Below are positions 37,910-47,729 of a DNA stretch of 64,000 nucleotides, piece by piece. Every line of letters starts with the position of its first letter. Positions within the stretch are counted from its first letter, which is position 1. Below the pieces are notes generated by a model. The model was not told where the DNA came from. It did no database searches and saw only the letters and a list, made by a program, of their open reading frames with translations. Source of the DNA: Streptomyces sp. NBC_01016 (GTDB lineage Bacteria; Actinomycetota; Actinomycetes; Streptomycetales; Streptomycetaceae); NCBI RefSeq assembly GCF_026341035.1, contig NZ_JAPEOQ010000001.1:1-64000 (forward strand), read 5' to 3'. Both the position numbers and the translations under genes were made by a program.

Positions 37910-40375
37910 GTGGCGCTCAACGTCGGTGAACTCGCCGGAACCATCACCCTCGATGCCTCCGGTGTCGCCGACGGCCTGCGCGACGCCGAGCGCCAGATGC
38001 AGCGCGCAGGCGACCGGATGGGCGCGGACGCCGGGCGCGCCGGGCAGTCGGCGGGACAGCAGCTCGGCGACGGCATCACACACGGCGCGACCAACGGCAC
38101 ACGCGACCTGTCCCGCCACATGACCGCCGCAGGTCGGCAGGCAGGCGAGGGGCTGGGTGAGGGCGTTCGCAGCTCATCCAGCAGCGTCGGTGAGGCAGCC
38201 GGGAGCGTCGGCGACTCCGGCGGCGATTCGTTCATGCAGCGGATGCGCGGGCGCGCGTCCGCGGGCGTCAGCGATGTCGCGACCAGTGTCCGCTCGGGCC
38301 TGTCCGCCAAGCTCGGACTGGCGGCGATCGGTGCGGCAGCCGGCGCGCTCCTCATGCAGGGCATGCAGACCGCCCTCGACCAGTCCCGCATCACCGGCCG
38401 CCTCGGCGCCCAACTCGGGGCGACGGGCCCGGAGATGAAGAAGTACGGGCATATCGCGGGCCGCATGTACGCGGACGCGGTCACCGAGGATTTCCAGGGC
38501 GCCGCCGACGCGATCTCGGCAGTGATGCGGGCGGGTATCGCTCCGCCGGGGGCAACGGAGGCACAGCTCCAGTCGCTCGCCACGAAGGTGTCCGACTTGG
38601 CGAACACGTTCGAGTTGGATCTCGGGCAGACCGCGAACGCGGTCGGCCAGATGATCAAAACGGGGCTGGCGAAGAACGGCACCGAGGCCGTCGACGCACT
38701 GACCCGCGGCCTCCAGAAGATGGGGCCGCGCGCCGACGACATCGCCGACACCTTCAACGAATACTCCACGATCTTCAGGCAGATGGGACTGTCCGCCACC
38801 GACGCGACCGGGCTTCTGTCGCAGGGCATGAAGGCGGGCGCCCGCGACACGGACGTGGTCGCAGACGCTCTGAAGGAATTCACGCTGATCACGCAGACCG
38901 GCGGAAGCAAGGTCGACGACGCGTTCAAGAAGATCGGCCTGTCCGGCAAGGAGATGCAGGCCGCGTTCGTGAAGGGCGGCCCGACGGCGCGTGCAGCCCT
39001 GGACAAGGTCTTCGAGGGGCTGTCCAAGATGAAGGACGGCACCGACAAGAACAACGTTGCCCTGACCTTGTTCGGCACCAAGTCGGAGGACACGCAGAAG
39101 GCGCTCATGGCGCTCGACCCGTCCTCGGCCGCTTCCGCCCTCGGCAAGGTGGGCGGTGCTGCCGACCGGATGGGCGACAGCCTGCGGGACAACGCGGGCA
39201 CGCGCCTGGAGGCGTTCAAGCGAGGCATTCAGCAGAACGTCGTGGACTTCCTCGGCGGGCAGGTCCTCCCTGCCTTCCAGAAGGTCAAGACGTTCGTGGT
39301 GCAGCAGTTCGGCGGCATGTGGGCCGAGGCCGGACAGAACGGCGCGACGGGCCTCGACCAGTTCTTCGCGTTCCTGCCGCTCCTCGGCGAGAAGCTCGTC
39401 ACGAAGATCAAGGAACTCGCCCCGAAGGCTGTCGCGGGCTTGCAGCAGCTCGGCACCGACATGGCGAACTGGATGATGGAGAACCCCGACAAAATGTTCA
39501 AGATCGCCCTGTTCGCTCAGGCGATCATCGTCGGGATGTCGCTGCTGCCGATGCTCGTCCTCGCAGCGGTCGTCGCCGCCGCCGGAATGATCATCGGGAG
39601 TCTCGGACAGCGACTCCTCGAAGGCGCTGGAGAGAAACTCTCCCAACTCGGCACCTGGATCAGCACATGGTTCGGCGGCCTGTGGTCGCGGTACGTCGCC
39701 ACGCCCGCGTCCACCTTCCTGGCCAACTTCACAATGTGGGTCGCCTCCCTGCCCGGGCGCGCGGGCAGGGCCCTGTCCAACCTCGGCTCCACGATCGCGC
39801 TCGTCGCTTCCCGCAGCTGGCAGATGTTCAAGGACGCTGCCGCCCGCAAGGGCACCGAGTTCCTGGTGTGGGCGGCCGGGCTACCGGGCCGGATCTCGCG
39901 GGCCATCGGCTCCCTGAAAGACCTCCTCGTCTCCAAGGGCGCCGACGTCGTGCGCGGCCTCCTGGCCGGTGTCGAGTCCATGGGCAGTTGGCTCCGCTCG
40001 CGGCTGATGTCGTTCGCCAAGGGGATGATCCCGGGCCCGATCGCCAAGGCACTCGGCATCCACTCCCCGTCCAAGGTGATGGCGTCGCAGGTGGGCCGGT
40101 GGATTCCGGCCGGTATCGCGCAGGGCGTCGAGGCGAACACGGGCGTCCTCGACCGGACGATGTCCTCGCTCGTCGACACCCCGACCCCGTCCGCCGCCAT
40201 GGCCTCCTCGGTCGGCGGGGCGGTGGCCGGCGCTTCCGGCGGTGGCGGCTCGTCCGCCATCACCCTCCGCGTGGACACCGGTGGCTCAGCGGCCGACGAG
40301 CTGCTCGCCAACCTCATCCGCCAGTTCGTGAAGGTGCGCGGCGGCAACGTTCAGACCGTCCTCGGAAGGGGGTGA
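37910..40375 (+). CDS. Tape measure protein
   Basis: 821 residues, GTG start behind aaggagg. Starts with VGELAGTITLDASGVADGLRDAERQM, the usual tape-measure opening. Long helical stretches follow (about 25-110), a central region (about 110-470) with sequence typical of the TP901-type core, hydrophobic segments near 540-570 (IVGMSLLPMLVLAAVVAAAGM), and a C-terminal part with IAKALGIHSPSKVM, a common tail-fitting motif. At about 0.15 nm per residue the tail would be near 120 nm. Confidence 0.9.
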   Translation: MALNVGELAGTITLDASGVADGLRDAERQMQRAGDRMGADAGRAGQSAGQQLGDGITHGATNGTRDLSRHMTAAGRQAGEGLGEGVRSSSSSVGEAAGSVGDSGGDSFMQRMRGRASAGVSDVATSVRSGLSAKLGLAAIGAAAGALLMQGMQTALDQSRITGRLGAQLGATGPEMKKYGHIAGRMYADAVTEDFQGAADAISAVMRAGIAPPGATEAQLQSLATKVSDLANTFELDLGQTANAVGQMIKTGLAKNGTEAVDALTRGLQKMGPRADDIADTFNEYSTIFRQMGLSATDATGLLSQGMKAGARDTDVVADALKEFTLITQTGGSKVDDAFKKIGLSGKEMQAAFVKGGPTARAALDKVFEGLSKMKDGTDKNNVALTLFGTKSEDTQKALMALDPSSAASALGKVGGAADRMGDSLRDNAGTRLEAFKRGIQQNVVDFLGGQVLPAFQKVKTFVVQQFGGMWAEAGQNGATGLDQFFAFLPLLGEKLVTKIKELAPKAVAGLQQLGTDMANWMMENPDKMFKIALFAQAIIVGMSLLPMLVLAAVVAAAGMIIGSLGQRLLEGAGEKLSQLGTWISTWFGGLWSRYVATPASTFLANFTMWVASLPGRAGRALSNLGSTIALVASRSWQMFKDAAARKGTEFLVWAAGLPGRISRAIGSLKDLLVSKGADVVRGLLAGVESMGSWLRSRLMSFAKGMIPGPIAKALGIHSPSKVMASQVGRWIPAGIAQGVEANTGVLDRTMSSLVDTPTPSAAMASSVGGAVAGASGGGGSSAITLRVDTGGSAADELLANLIRQFVKVRGGNVQTVLGRG

Positions 40376-40378
40376 CTC

Positions 40379-43300
40379 GTGGCCTTTCCCGAGGACCCTC
40401 TGGGGCTGCGCGTCGAGATCAAGGCAGGGCGGTGGACGGACATCACGGGGGACGTCTACACCCGCGACGCGATCACGCACACGCGCGGCATCCGGTCGGG
40501 TAGCACGACGGCGGAGCCTGCGTCGGTGCCGCTCACGATCAACAACCGCGACGGACGGTACAGCCCGCGCAACCCGATGAGTCCCTACTACGGGCTCATC
40601 GGCCGCAACACGCCCGTACGCCTGTCGCTGCCGGGCGGCGGCCACTTCCTCGACCTCGACGGCGACCCGGCCAACTACGCCTCGACTCCCGACACGTCGG
40701 CGCTGGACATCACCGGCGACATCGACCTCCGTATCGAACTGTCGGCGTCCTGGTACCGGCCCGGCGTGCAGATGCTGCTTGGCAAGTGGGGAGCATCCGG
40801 GAACCGCTCCTACCTGATGCGGATCGCCGACGGGCGGCTCTATTTCTTCTTCAGCCTCGACGGCACGGTGAACTACAGCGCCTCCCAGCCGCTGCCTGCG
40901 TTGCCCGAACGTGCGGCCCTGCGCGTGACCTTTGACGCCGACAACGGCGCCGGGCAGTGGGCCGTTGACCACTTCTGGGCGCCCACCCTCGACGGCCCGT
41001 GGACGCAGATCGGCAAGACGTTCACCAACGGCACCGCACCCTCGGCTCCGGTCGTGCTCTTCTCCGGCCCGGCGCCGCTGGCCGTTGGCCCCAGCGACCT
41101 GTCCCTCAACCGCCTGCCGTTCGAGGGCAAGGCATACCGCGCCGAGGTGCGCTCCGGCATCAACGGCACGATCGTCGCCGCACCCAACTTCACACAACGC
41201 CCCGTTGGCACCGCGCCATTCACCGACTCCGCCGGCCGCAGCTGGTCGTTCTCGGGCACGGCCGCCGTGGCCGACCGGCGTGACCTGTTCGTCGGCGAGA
41301 TCGCGTCGTGGCCGCAGAAGTGGGTAGGCAGCGGCGCGGACGTATGGACGTCCGTGCAGGCGGCCGGGATCCTGCGCCGCTACGGGCAGGGCGTGAAGGC
41401 CCTCGACAGCACGCTTCGCCGCCGGATTCCGTCCGGTGACCCGGTCGCATACTGGCCGATGGAAGAGGACCAGGGTGCCACCCGCGCCTACTCGCCGATC
41501 AAGGGCGTCACCCCGGCCGCACTGACCGGCGTCGAGTTCGGCGCGCTCGACACCCTGCCCTCCTCCGACCCGCTCCCGAAGATCAGCAGCTCGGGCGGCA
41601 CCCTGTCCGCGATCGTGCCCGCACACGCCGACCTCGGACAATGGCAGGTCGAGTTGGTGTACAACGCCGACGGCAAGGCACCGCCGGAATCTGGGGACTA
41701 CGCCGAGGTGATGGGCGTCTCCGCCACCGGCACCGTCCGCCGCCTGGTCGTGAGCATGCGCGCTGACAGGGGCCGTATCCAGGGCTTCGACGCCAGTGGC
41801 GCCGCTCTGTTCACCCTGACCGCGCTCTTCCAGTACGTTGCCCCATTTGATGAGTGGCACCGACTGCGTGCGTGGGCCCGCGAGGAGGGCGACGGCACCT
41901 GTACGTGGCAAGTGAGCTGGGAGAACGTCACCGGCCGCGTGCAATACCGCTTCTTCACCACGGCGGGCTCGGCCGGTCACGTCACAGCGGTCACCGCGAC
42001 CTGGGGCAAGGAGCTGGAGGGATGGAGCGTCGGCCACCTCTCCGTGCTGCCGACCGCGGACAACGCTCTCTACAACGGGTCCGACACCGCGTACGCGGGA
42101 GAGACAGCGTGGGCGCGGATGCAGCGTCTGGCGTTCGAGGAAGGGTTGTCCATCTCGCGCATCGCGGGAGAGCTGACGACGCAGCAGGTCGGCCCGCAGC
42201 GTCCGGAGGCCCTCCTCGATCTGTTGCAGGAAGCGGCGGACGCGGACGGCGGCATGCTTGTCGAGTCCCGCGACCGTCTCGGGGTGCTCTACCGCGACCG
42301 CTCCAGCCTCTACACGCAGGAGCCTGCGCTCGTCCTCGACTACGCGGCCGGCCAGATCGCCGCGGATTCGCTGGAGCCGACGGCCGACGACGATGCGACC
42401 CGCAACGACATCACGGTGTCCCGCACGGGCGGGAGCTCGGCGCGCTCGCTCCTTGAGGAAGGCCCGCTGTCGGTGCTGCCACCGCCGGCGGGGATCGGCC
42501 TGTACGACGAGTCGGTCACGCTGAACGTCGACGATGACCAGCAGTTGGAGTACATCGCGCCGTGGCGGCTCCATCTGGGCACGTATGACGGGGCGCGGTA
42601 TCCGTCGGTGGCGGTGCGGCTGCACAAGCATCCGGAGCTGATCGACGCGGTGCTCCGCCTGCGTGAGGGCGACATCCTCCGCATCCTCAACCTTCCTTCA
42701 TGGGTGGCGTACGGACCGGTGGATCTCCTGATCACGGGCCTGACGGAGACGTACAAGCCGCGCACGTGGGAGATCACGTTCACGTGCGATCCGGGCGGCC
42801 CGTGGATGACCGCGCGCGCCGACCACGCGGTGTACGGGAAAGCGGACACGGGCGGTTCCGAACTGGCCGGCCCTGTCTCCGCGACGGATACGGCGCTGGC
42901 CGTGCGCACGACCGTCGGCGCGCAATGGACGGACGCCCCCAGGGAGACCCCGTTCGATGTCGCCCTCGGTGGCGAGGTCGTGCGGGTGAACACCGTCGGG
43001 CGCACCATCCTGCCTGCGGACCCCTTCTTCGAGAGCGGCATCGTCGGCTGGGACGTGGAAAATTCGACGCTGGCCTGGGACCAGTCGGTGACCCACCCGC
43101 GCGGCACCACGTCCCTGAAGATCACACCGAACGGGGCGAGCGCTGTGGCGGGCGCATCCTCCGCGCTGTCCGCAGCCGACAGCATCGTTCCCGGACAGGC
43201 GTACCGGGCGGGCATGTGGGTGTACTGCCCGGTCGCCCTGACCGATGTCCAGCCCACGCTCTACTGGCACAACGCGGCGGGCACCTACCTATCCACTGGC

Positions 43301-44182
43301 GGCCCCAACACCGGCGCAGCGGTGCCCGCAAACCAGTGGACGTGGGTGGAGGCAACGGTGACGGCGCCAGCCAACGCGACCCGGGGCAAGATGCGCCCCC
43401 GCTTCGGCGGCACGCCAGCAGCCCAACCCATTTACGTGTGGGCACCGCGGGCCGTCACACCGACGGGGCAGTCGGTATCCGACACATTCACCCGGGCCGT
43501 CACGGGCGGCTGGGGGAAGGCTGACACCGGCCAGGTCTGGGCCTGGACGGGCGGTTCCGCTGGTGACTACGCCGTGAACGGCAGCGTCGGCCAGCACGTG
43601 ATGAACACGCGGAACGTCCTCCGGTACATGTTCGCCCCCTCTCCGTCGGCTGACGTCGACGTCCGTGCGGACTGGGCCCTGGACAAGGTAGCCGTAGGCG
43701 ATTCCACCTACGCGTTCCTCATGGCCCGTTACACGGACACGAACCACTTCTACTTTGCCCGCGCGCAGGTGGCCCCGGCGGGGAACATCGTCCTGACACT
43801 CCGGAAGCGCAACGGGGCGGAGGCCCAGCTGGGGGGCTCGTACACCGTGCCTAGCTTCGCCGCGGGCACGTACTACACGCTCCGTCTCCAGGTCATCGGG
43901 TCAACGATCCGCGCGAAGTGCTGGCTGCGGTCCGCCACGGAGCCGGAGGCGTGGCAACTATCCGAGACGGACACGGACCTGACAGCGATGGGATCTGTCG
44001 GTGTGCGGTCCCTGCTCGGGACATCGTCCACGCAGGCGCTGCCGGTCACCGCGTCCTTCGACAACTTCCAGGTCACTGACTCCCAGACCTTCACGGTCAC
44101 GCGCTCACTGAACGGCGTCGTCAAGCCGCACACGGCCGGTACACCGCTCTCTCTCGCCCATCCGGCGATCGCATCCCTGTAG
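40379..44182 (+). CDS. Large tail-tip protein with lectin-like domains
   Basis: 1267 residues. The N-terminal 100 residues begin like baseplate or distal-tail proteins (TDITGDVYTRDAITHTRGIR). Residues about 100-260 contain a concanavalin/LamG-like fold (RIELSASWYRPGVQMLLGKW). A central hub-like part (about 320-880) includes SGDPVAYWPMEEDQG and a second lectin-like domain. Residues about 880-1030 look like a carbohydrate-binding module (DPFFESGIVGWDVENSTLAW), and the C-terminus (about 1035-1260) is another LamG-type domain. Likely the host receptor-binding protein. Confidence 0.75.
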   Translation: MAFPEDPLGLRVEIKAGRWTDITGDVYTRDAITHTRGIRSGSTTAEPASVPLTINNRDGRYSPRNPMSPYYGLIGRNTPVRLSLPGGGHFLDLDGDPANYASTPDTSALDITGDIDLRIELSASWYRPGVQMLLGKWGASGNRSYLMRIADGRLYFFFSLDGTVNYSASQPLPALPERAALRVTFDADNGAGQWAVDHFWAPTLDGPWTQIGKTFTNGTAPSAPVVLFSGPAPLAVGPSDLSLNRLPFEGKAYRAEVRSGINGTIVAAPNFTQRPVGTAPFTDSAGRSWSFSGTAAVADRRDLFVGEIASWPQKWVGSGADVWTSVQAAGILRRYGQGVKALDSTLRRRIPSGDPVAYWPMEEDQGATRAYSPIKGVTPAALTGVEFGALDTLPSSDPLPKISSSGGTLSAIVPAHADLGQWQVELVYNADGKAPPESGDYAEVMGVSATGTVRRLVVSMRADRGRIQGFDASGAALFTLTALFQYVAPFDEWHRLRAWAREEGDGTCTWQVSWENVTGRVQYRFFTTAGSAGHVTAVTATWGKELEGWSVGHLSVLPTADNALYNGSDTAYAGETAWARMQRLAFEEGLSISRIAGELTTQQVGPQRPEALLDLLQEAADADGGMLVESRDRLGVLYRDRSSLYTQEPALVLDYAAGQIAADSLEPTADDDATRNDITVSRTGGSSARSLLEEGPLSVLPPPAGIGLYDESVTLNVDDDQQLEYIAPWRLHLGTYDGARYPSVAVRLHKHPELIDAVLRLREGDILRILNLPSWVAYGPVDLLITGLTETYKPRTWEITFTCDPGGPWMTARADHAVYGKADTGGSELAGPVSATDTALAVRTTVGAQWTDAPRETPFDVALGGEVVRVNTVGRTILPADPFFESGIVGWDVENSTLAWDQSVTHPRGTTSLKITPNGASAVAGASSALSAADSIVPGQAYRAGMWVYCPVALTDVQPTLYWHNAAGTYLSTGGPNTGAAVPANQWTWVEATVTAPANATRGKMRPRFGGTPAAQPIYVWAPRAVTPTGQSVSDTFTRAVTGGWGKADTGQVWAWTGGSAGDYAVNGSVGQHVMNTRNVLRYMFAPSPSADVDVRADWALDKVAVGDSTYAFLMARYTDTNHFYFARAQVAPAGNIVLTLRKRNGAEAQLGGSYTVPSFAAGTYYTLRLQVIGSTIRAKCWLRSATEPEAWQLSETDTDLTAMGSVGVRSLLGTSSTQALPVTASFDNFQVTDSQTFTVTRSLNGVVKPHTAGTPLSLAHPAIASL

Positions 44183-44192
44183 GAGGTCTCTC

Positions 44193-45815
44193 TTGGCTAC
44201 CCCTGTGGAGTGGCGGCCCGGCATGGACATCACGGCGCCACGCCTGGAGTCCATGAACCAGCGCCAAACGTTCATGGTCACCAACTACGGCGCCGACTCG
44301 TCAGGCGGGACGAATGCGGCGCCGGGCATCCAGGCCGCGCTCAATGCCGCGCGGGATCTCGGGGGCGCGCAGGTACTCGTGCCGCCGGGTGTCTACCTGA
44401 TCGGGCAGACCCTCCGCATCTACACGAACACGCGGCTCACCCTCATGCAGGGCGCGGAGTTCCGGCGGAACGTCGCCGCGACGATGCTCCTCAACGGGGA
44501 CGGAGGCCAGAGCCTCGGCGGCTACACCGGGCACTCTCGGATCATCATCGAGGGCGGCCTCTGGAACATGCGCGGGACGGCGAGCGGCCTGACCGGCAAC
44601 GCCATGTGCATCAGCATCGGGCACGCCACCGACATCACGATCCGCGACCTGGAGATCCGCGACGTCTCCGGCTATCACGGCATCGAGATGAACTCGACCA
44701 GCCACGGCCTCGTCGAGAACTGCAAGTTCCGCGGCTACGTCGACAACACCGCCGACAAGTCGCGCGGATTCTCTGAGGCCGTACAGATCGACCTCGCGAA
44801 GTCTGCTGGTGAATTCGGTGGGTTCGGCCCGTACGACCACACCCCGTGTGAAGACATCTTGGTCTCCGGCTGTCACTTCGGAGCCTCCGGCACATCCGGC
44901 ACCACTGCATGGCCGCGCGGCGTCGGCTCACACTCGGCCACCATCGGCCGCTGGCACCGCCGCATCCGCATCGCCAACAACTCGTTTGAGGGCCTGCTCC
45001 AGTACGCGATCAGCGCCTACAGCTACGAGGACTTGACTGTCGTCGGCAATACGTTCGTGGCCTGCGGCAGCGGCGTCCGCCTGCGCTCCAACATCCTCAC
45101 GGACTCCAACGACACGACAAACGTCGACGGCGTGGACACCCACTTGTCCCAGCCGATGCGCAACCTGAGCATCTCCGGCAACACCTTCAGAGATATGGGC
45201 AACTACGCGGACGCCATCGAGGCCCGCGGCGAACCCTCCGGCACCGTCCTCAACGTGGCGATCTCCGGGAACGTCTTCGACAACACCGGCACCACCGCGA
45301 ACGGCATCCGCCTTCAGTACGTCGAGCGGGCCTCAGTCACCGGCAACGCCATCGCGAACACCGGCAACACCGGCATCTCCTTGGAGGATTGCAACCGGAT
45401 CACCGTCGGCTCCAACCAGGTCACATGGGGGCACGGCTACGGCATCACCGCCGTCGACTGCACGCAGGTCACCATCGCCGACTGCCAGATCTGCTACCCG
45501 GGCAAGGGCGGCATCCTCCTCGACCAAGCCTCCAGCGATATCCAGCTGCGCGGCAACTTCATCAAGGGCCCCTCCCGCGACAGCAACGACGGCTACTGGG
45601 GCATCAACATCTCGGGCGGCTGTTCCTCCGTGACTGTTACCGGGAACAAGACGCGCCCGTACGGCAGCGCCCCCGAGGGCAAGGGCGGCTTCCGGACCGA
45701 AAACACTGTGACTCTGGTCCACCGGTTCGGCAATGACTGGCGCGGCTCGACATGGGTTGGGGCTGCGCTGACGGACCCGTCGACTCCGAACACCTCGGCC
45801 ACCGACATCACCTGA
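44193..45815 (+). CDS. Beta-helix tail spike (pectate-lyase-like)
   Basis: 540 residues, TTG start with AGGAGGT upstream. NYGADSSGGTNAAPGIQAALNAA is the standard entrance of right-handed parallel beta-helix spikes, followed by many strands with Asn-ladders and turns (NTRLTL, ITIRDLEIRD, VVGNTFVACGSGV, ISGNVFDNTGTTANGI). It probably binds or depolymerises a cell-envelope polysaccharide; catalytic residues cannot be assigned. Confidence 0.8.
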   Translation: MATPVEWRPGMDITAPRLESMNQRQTFMVTNYGADSSGGTNAAPGIQAALNAARDLGGAQVLVPPGVYLIGQTLRIYTNTRLTLMQGAEFRRNVAATMLLNGDGGQSLGGYTGHSRIIIEGGLWNMRGTASGLTGNAMCISIGHATDITIRDLEIRDVSGYHGIEMNSTSHGLVENCKFRGYVDNTADKSRGFSEAVQIDLAKSAGEFGGFGPYDHTPCEDILVSGCHFGASGTSGTTAWPRGVGSHSATIGRWHRRIRIANNSFEGLLQYAISAYSYEDLTVVGNTFVACGSGVRLRSNILTDSNDTTNVDGVDTHLSQPMRNLSISGNTFRDMGNYADAIEARGEPSGTVLNVAISGNVFDNTGTTANGIRLQYVERASVTGNAIANTGNTGISLEDCNRITVGSNQVTWGHGYGITAVDCTQVTIADCQICYPGKGGILLDQASSDIQLRGNFIKGPSRDSNDGYWGINISGGCSSVTVTGNKTRPYGSAPEGKGGFRTENTVTLVHRFGNDWRGSTWVGAALTDPSTPNTSATDIT

Positions 45816-45837
45816 TCCATCGCTCCTTCACCTGCAC

Positions 45838-45864
45838 GCCCCGAGCCCGCTGGCCGGGGCTTTT
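45838..45864 (+). terminator. Terminator after the tail spike
   Basis: GCCCCG / CGGGGC with 11-base loop and TTTTCTC, 22 bases after the stop. Also forms the gap before the next ribosome binding site. Confidence 0.65.
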
Positions 45865-45883
45865 CTCATGTCTGGAGGCCCGC

Positions 45884-46366
45884 ATGTCTGTGTACGTGTG
45901 CTCGCTGAAGACCGATCTCCCGCAGTCGATGCCCGGCGGCGGCGAGTACAACATCGTCCGCTTCCCCTACGAGCAGGGCGCCGAGTCCTACGACAAGCAC
46001 TGCATGCACGAGCAGGCCGACCCGCTCGGCTACGAGGTGCGCGACTGGCAGCGCGACGACCGCTCCGGGCTGATCTGGCCGGCCGTGGATGGGTGGGCGA
46101 CGCTCACGGCGCTCATCTACTGGGAGGCCGGCGACTACACCGAGCTGCGCGACCGGTTCGTCCGTGACCCGCTCGACCTCGCGGGCGGCGCGGACTCGAC
46201 GGCGACCGAGCACCGGCCGCCGTCGCCCGGTCAGCAGTTCTTCCACAAGACGCACGAGATGTTCGTGCACCCGGGCACGCCCGTGGCACTGCTCGCCGCG
46301 CACAACGCGCCCAAGTCGTGCCGGATCACGCTCGCCGAGTTCAAGCTCGCCATCCACCCCGACTAG
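45884..46366 (+). CDS. Hypothetical tail/cargo protein
   Basis: 160 residues, behind tctggagg. Soluble, mixed fold (YNIVRFPYEQGAESYDKHCM, GYEVRDWQRDDRSGLIWPAVDGW, TLAEFKLAIHPD). Unrecognised. Transcribed in front of the Acb2-like gene and endolysin. Confidence 0.6.
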   Translation: MSVYVCSLKTDLPQSMPGGGEYNIVRFPYEQGAESYDKHCMHEQADPLGYEVRDWQRDDRSGLIWPAVDGWATLTALIYWEAGDYTELRDRFVRDPLDLAGGADSTATEHRPPSPGQQFFHKTHEMFVHPGTPVALLAAHNAPKSCRITLAEFKLAIHPD

Positions 46367-46380
46367 ACGTCTGGAGCCCC

Positions 46381-46602
46381 ATGCACCCCGAGGACATCGA
46401 GAACCGGTTCGCCTTCCACGCGGCGACTACGCAGGAGAAGCGCGACGAGCACACCAGCGTCCGGCAGACGTGCAGGCGCCTCGCCGACGAGCTGAACGAA
46501 CGGCTCCCGGAGGGACGGGAGAAGGCTCTCGCCGTGACCAAGCTGGAAGAGGTCATGTTCTGGGCGAACGCGGCGATCGCGCGCGCCGGGACGGACAGCT
46601 GA
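46381..46602 (+). CDS. Acb2/Tad1-like cyclic nucleotide sponge (putative anti-CBASS)
   Basis: 73 residues. DIENRFAFHAATTQEKRDEH, VRQTCRRLADELNERLPEG, then REKALAVTKLEEVMFWANAAIAR. This matches the helical-hairpin Acb2 family (T4 Vs.4-like): R/F...H near the N-terminus, LP..RE..LA.T.LE...WANA.IAR at the C-terminus. Acb2 proteins form hexamers that bind cyclic di- and trinucleotide signals and so block CBASS. The ATG follows ggagccc, and the stop shares a base with the endolysin start, placing it in the lysis transcript. Confidence 0.75.
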   Translation: MHPEDIENRFAFHAATTQEKRDEHTSVRQTCRRLADELNERLPEGREKALAVTKLEEVMFWANAAIARAGTDS

Positions 46603-47426
46603 TGGCCAAGCTCTCCAGCGCCACGCAGCGCCCGATCCCGGTCAACTACACCAAGGGCGGGCAGACCAGCGTGCGCGGCGTCGTCGTGCACATCATGGCC
46701 GGCACTCTCGCGGGCACGGATTCATGGTTCCGCAACAGCCGAGCGCAGGCCTCATCGCACTTCGGCACCGGCAAGACCGGCGCCCTCTACCAGTGGGTCG
46801 ACACCGCTGACCGCGCCTGGGCGCAGGCGAGCGGCAACTCGACGTGGCTGTCGGTCGAGAACGAGGGCCAGGGCGGCGACACCCTGACCGACGCGCAGAT
46901 GAACTGCATAGCCGAGGTGCTCGCGTGGGCCCACAAGGTCTACGACGTGCCGCTCCAGGTCGCCTCGTCGCCGAGCGGCAAGGGCCTCGGCTATCACGCG
47001 ATGGGCGGCTCCGCGTGGGGCGGGCACACCTCGTGCCCCGGCTCGAAGATCGTCGCCCAGCTTCCGCAAATCGTGGCCCGGGCGCAGCGCCTCGTGGCCG
47101 GACAGAGCATCGAGGAGGACCCCTTGGCGGGCATGACCAAGCAGGACATCTACAACGCGGTGTGGAAGACGGACGCCATCCCTGCGCCGAGCACGTCGAG
47201 CACGATCAAGACGAATCCCACGTGGGAAGCCGTCAGCGTCCTCTCCGACATCGCGAACCGTGTCCGTTCGACCGAGGCCACCGTCACCGCGCAGTCGGCC
47301 ACGATCAAGACGCTCGCGCAGGCCCTCGCCGACCGCGGCGACCCCGTCGATGTCGACGCGCTCATGAAGCGCATCACCGACGCCATCGAGTCCGTGACCG
47401 TCCGCCTCGACGTCGACGAGAAGTGA
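46602..47426 (+). CDS. Endolysin, N-acetylmuramoyl-L-alanine amidase
   Basis: 274 residues. Residues 1-165 are an Amidase_2/PGRP-like domain: VRGVVVHIMAG with the first zinc His, ASSHFGTGKTGALYQWVD, LSVENEGQ and a later HTSCPG supplying the second zinc His and Cys. It cleaves the bond between muramic acid and the stem peptide. The C-terminal 100 residues are a Ser/Thr linker and a coiled coil (STEATVTAQSATIKTLAQAL) rather than a known wall-binding domain. Confidence 0.88.
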   Translation: MAKLSSATQRPIPVNYTKGGQTSVRGVVVHIMAGTLAGTDSWFRNSRAQASSHFGTGKTGALYQWVDTADRAWAQASGNSTWLSVENEGQGGDTLTDAQMNCIAEVLAWAHKVYDVPLQVASSPSGKGLGYHAMGGSAWGGHTSCPGSKIVAQLPQIVARAQRLVAGQSIEEDPLAGMTKQDIYNAVWKTDAIPAPSTSSTIKTNPTWEAVSVLSDIANRVRSTEATVTAQSATIKTLAQALADRGDPVDVDALMKRITDAIESVTVRLDVDEK

Positions 47427-47436
47427 GGTTCAGCAG

Positions 47437-47691
47437 ATGATGACGCTTCCGTTCTGGAAGGCCACGTTCGAGCGGATGATCCGCACGTTCGCTCAGGCCG
47501 TACTCGCCCTGCTCACCGGCGACGGGCTCGGCCTCGTTGACGTCGACTGGGGCGCCGCCCTGTCGGTCGGCGGGCTCGCCGCGGTCGCCGCGCTACTCAC
47601 CGCGATCGTGGCGAGCGGCGGCACCACGGGCCCGGGCATCACGGAGACCGTGGCCACAGCGGACACGCCGCGCGGCCCGACGAGCATCTGA
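47437..47691 (+). CDS. Holin
   Basis: 84 residues. N-terminal FWKATFERMIRTFAQAVLALLTGDG, a polar loop, then a second hydrophobic segment (GAALSVGGLAAVAALLTAIVA) and a flexible tail, as in r1t-like holins of actinophages. It would permeabilise the membrane to release the endolysin. Ten bases after the endolysin stop. Confidence 0.8.
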   Translation: MMTLPFWKATFERMIRTFAQAVLALLTGDGLGLVDVDWGAALSVGGLAAVAALLTAIVASGGTTGPGITETVATADTPRGPTSI

Positions 47692-47729
47692 CCCTCTTCT
47701 CGAACTGGCCGTGATGGAGGGGGTGTTAC

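Noticed and set aside
40286..42631. 781-codon minus-strand frame opposite the tail-tip gene
   Set aside because: Shadow of the plus-strand tail-tip protein, which has recognisable lectin-like folds and sits in the expected late-gene order.
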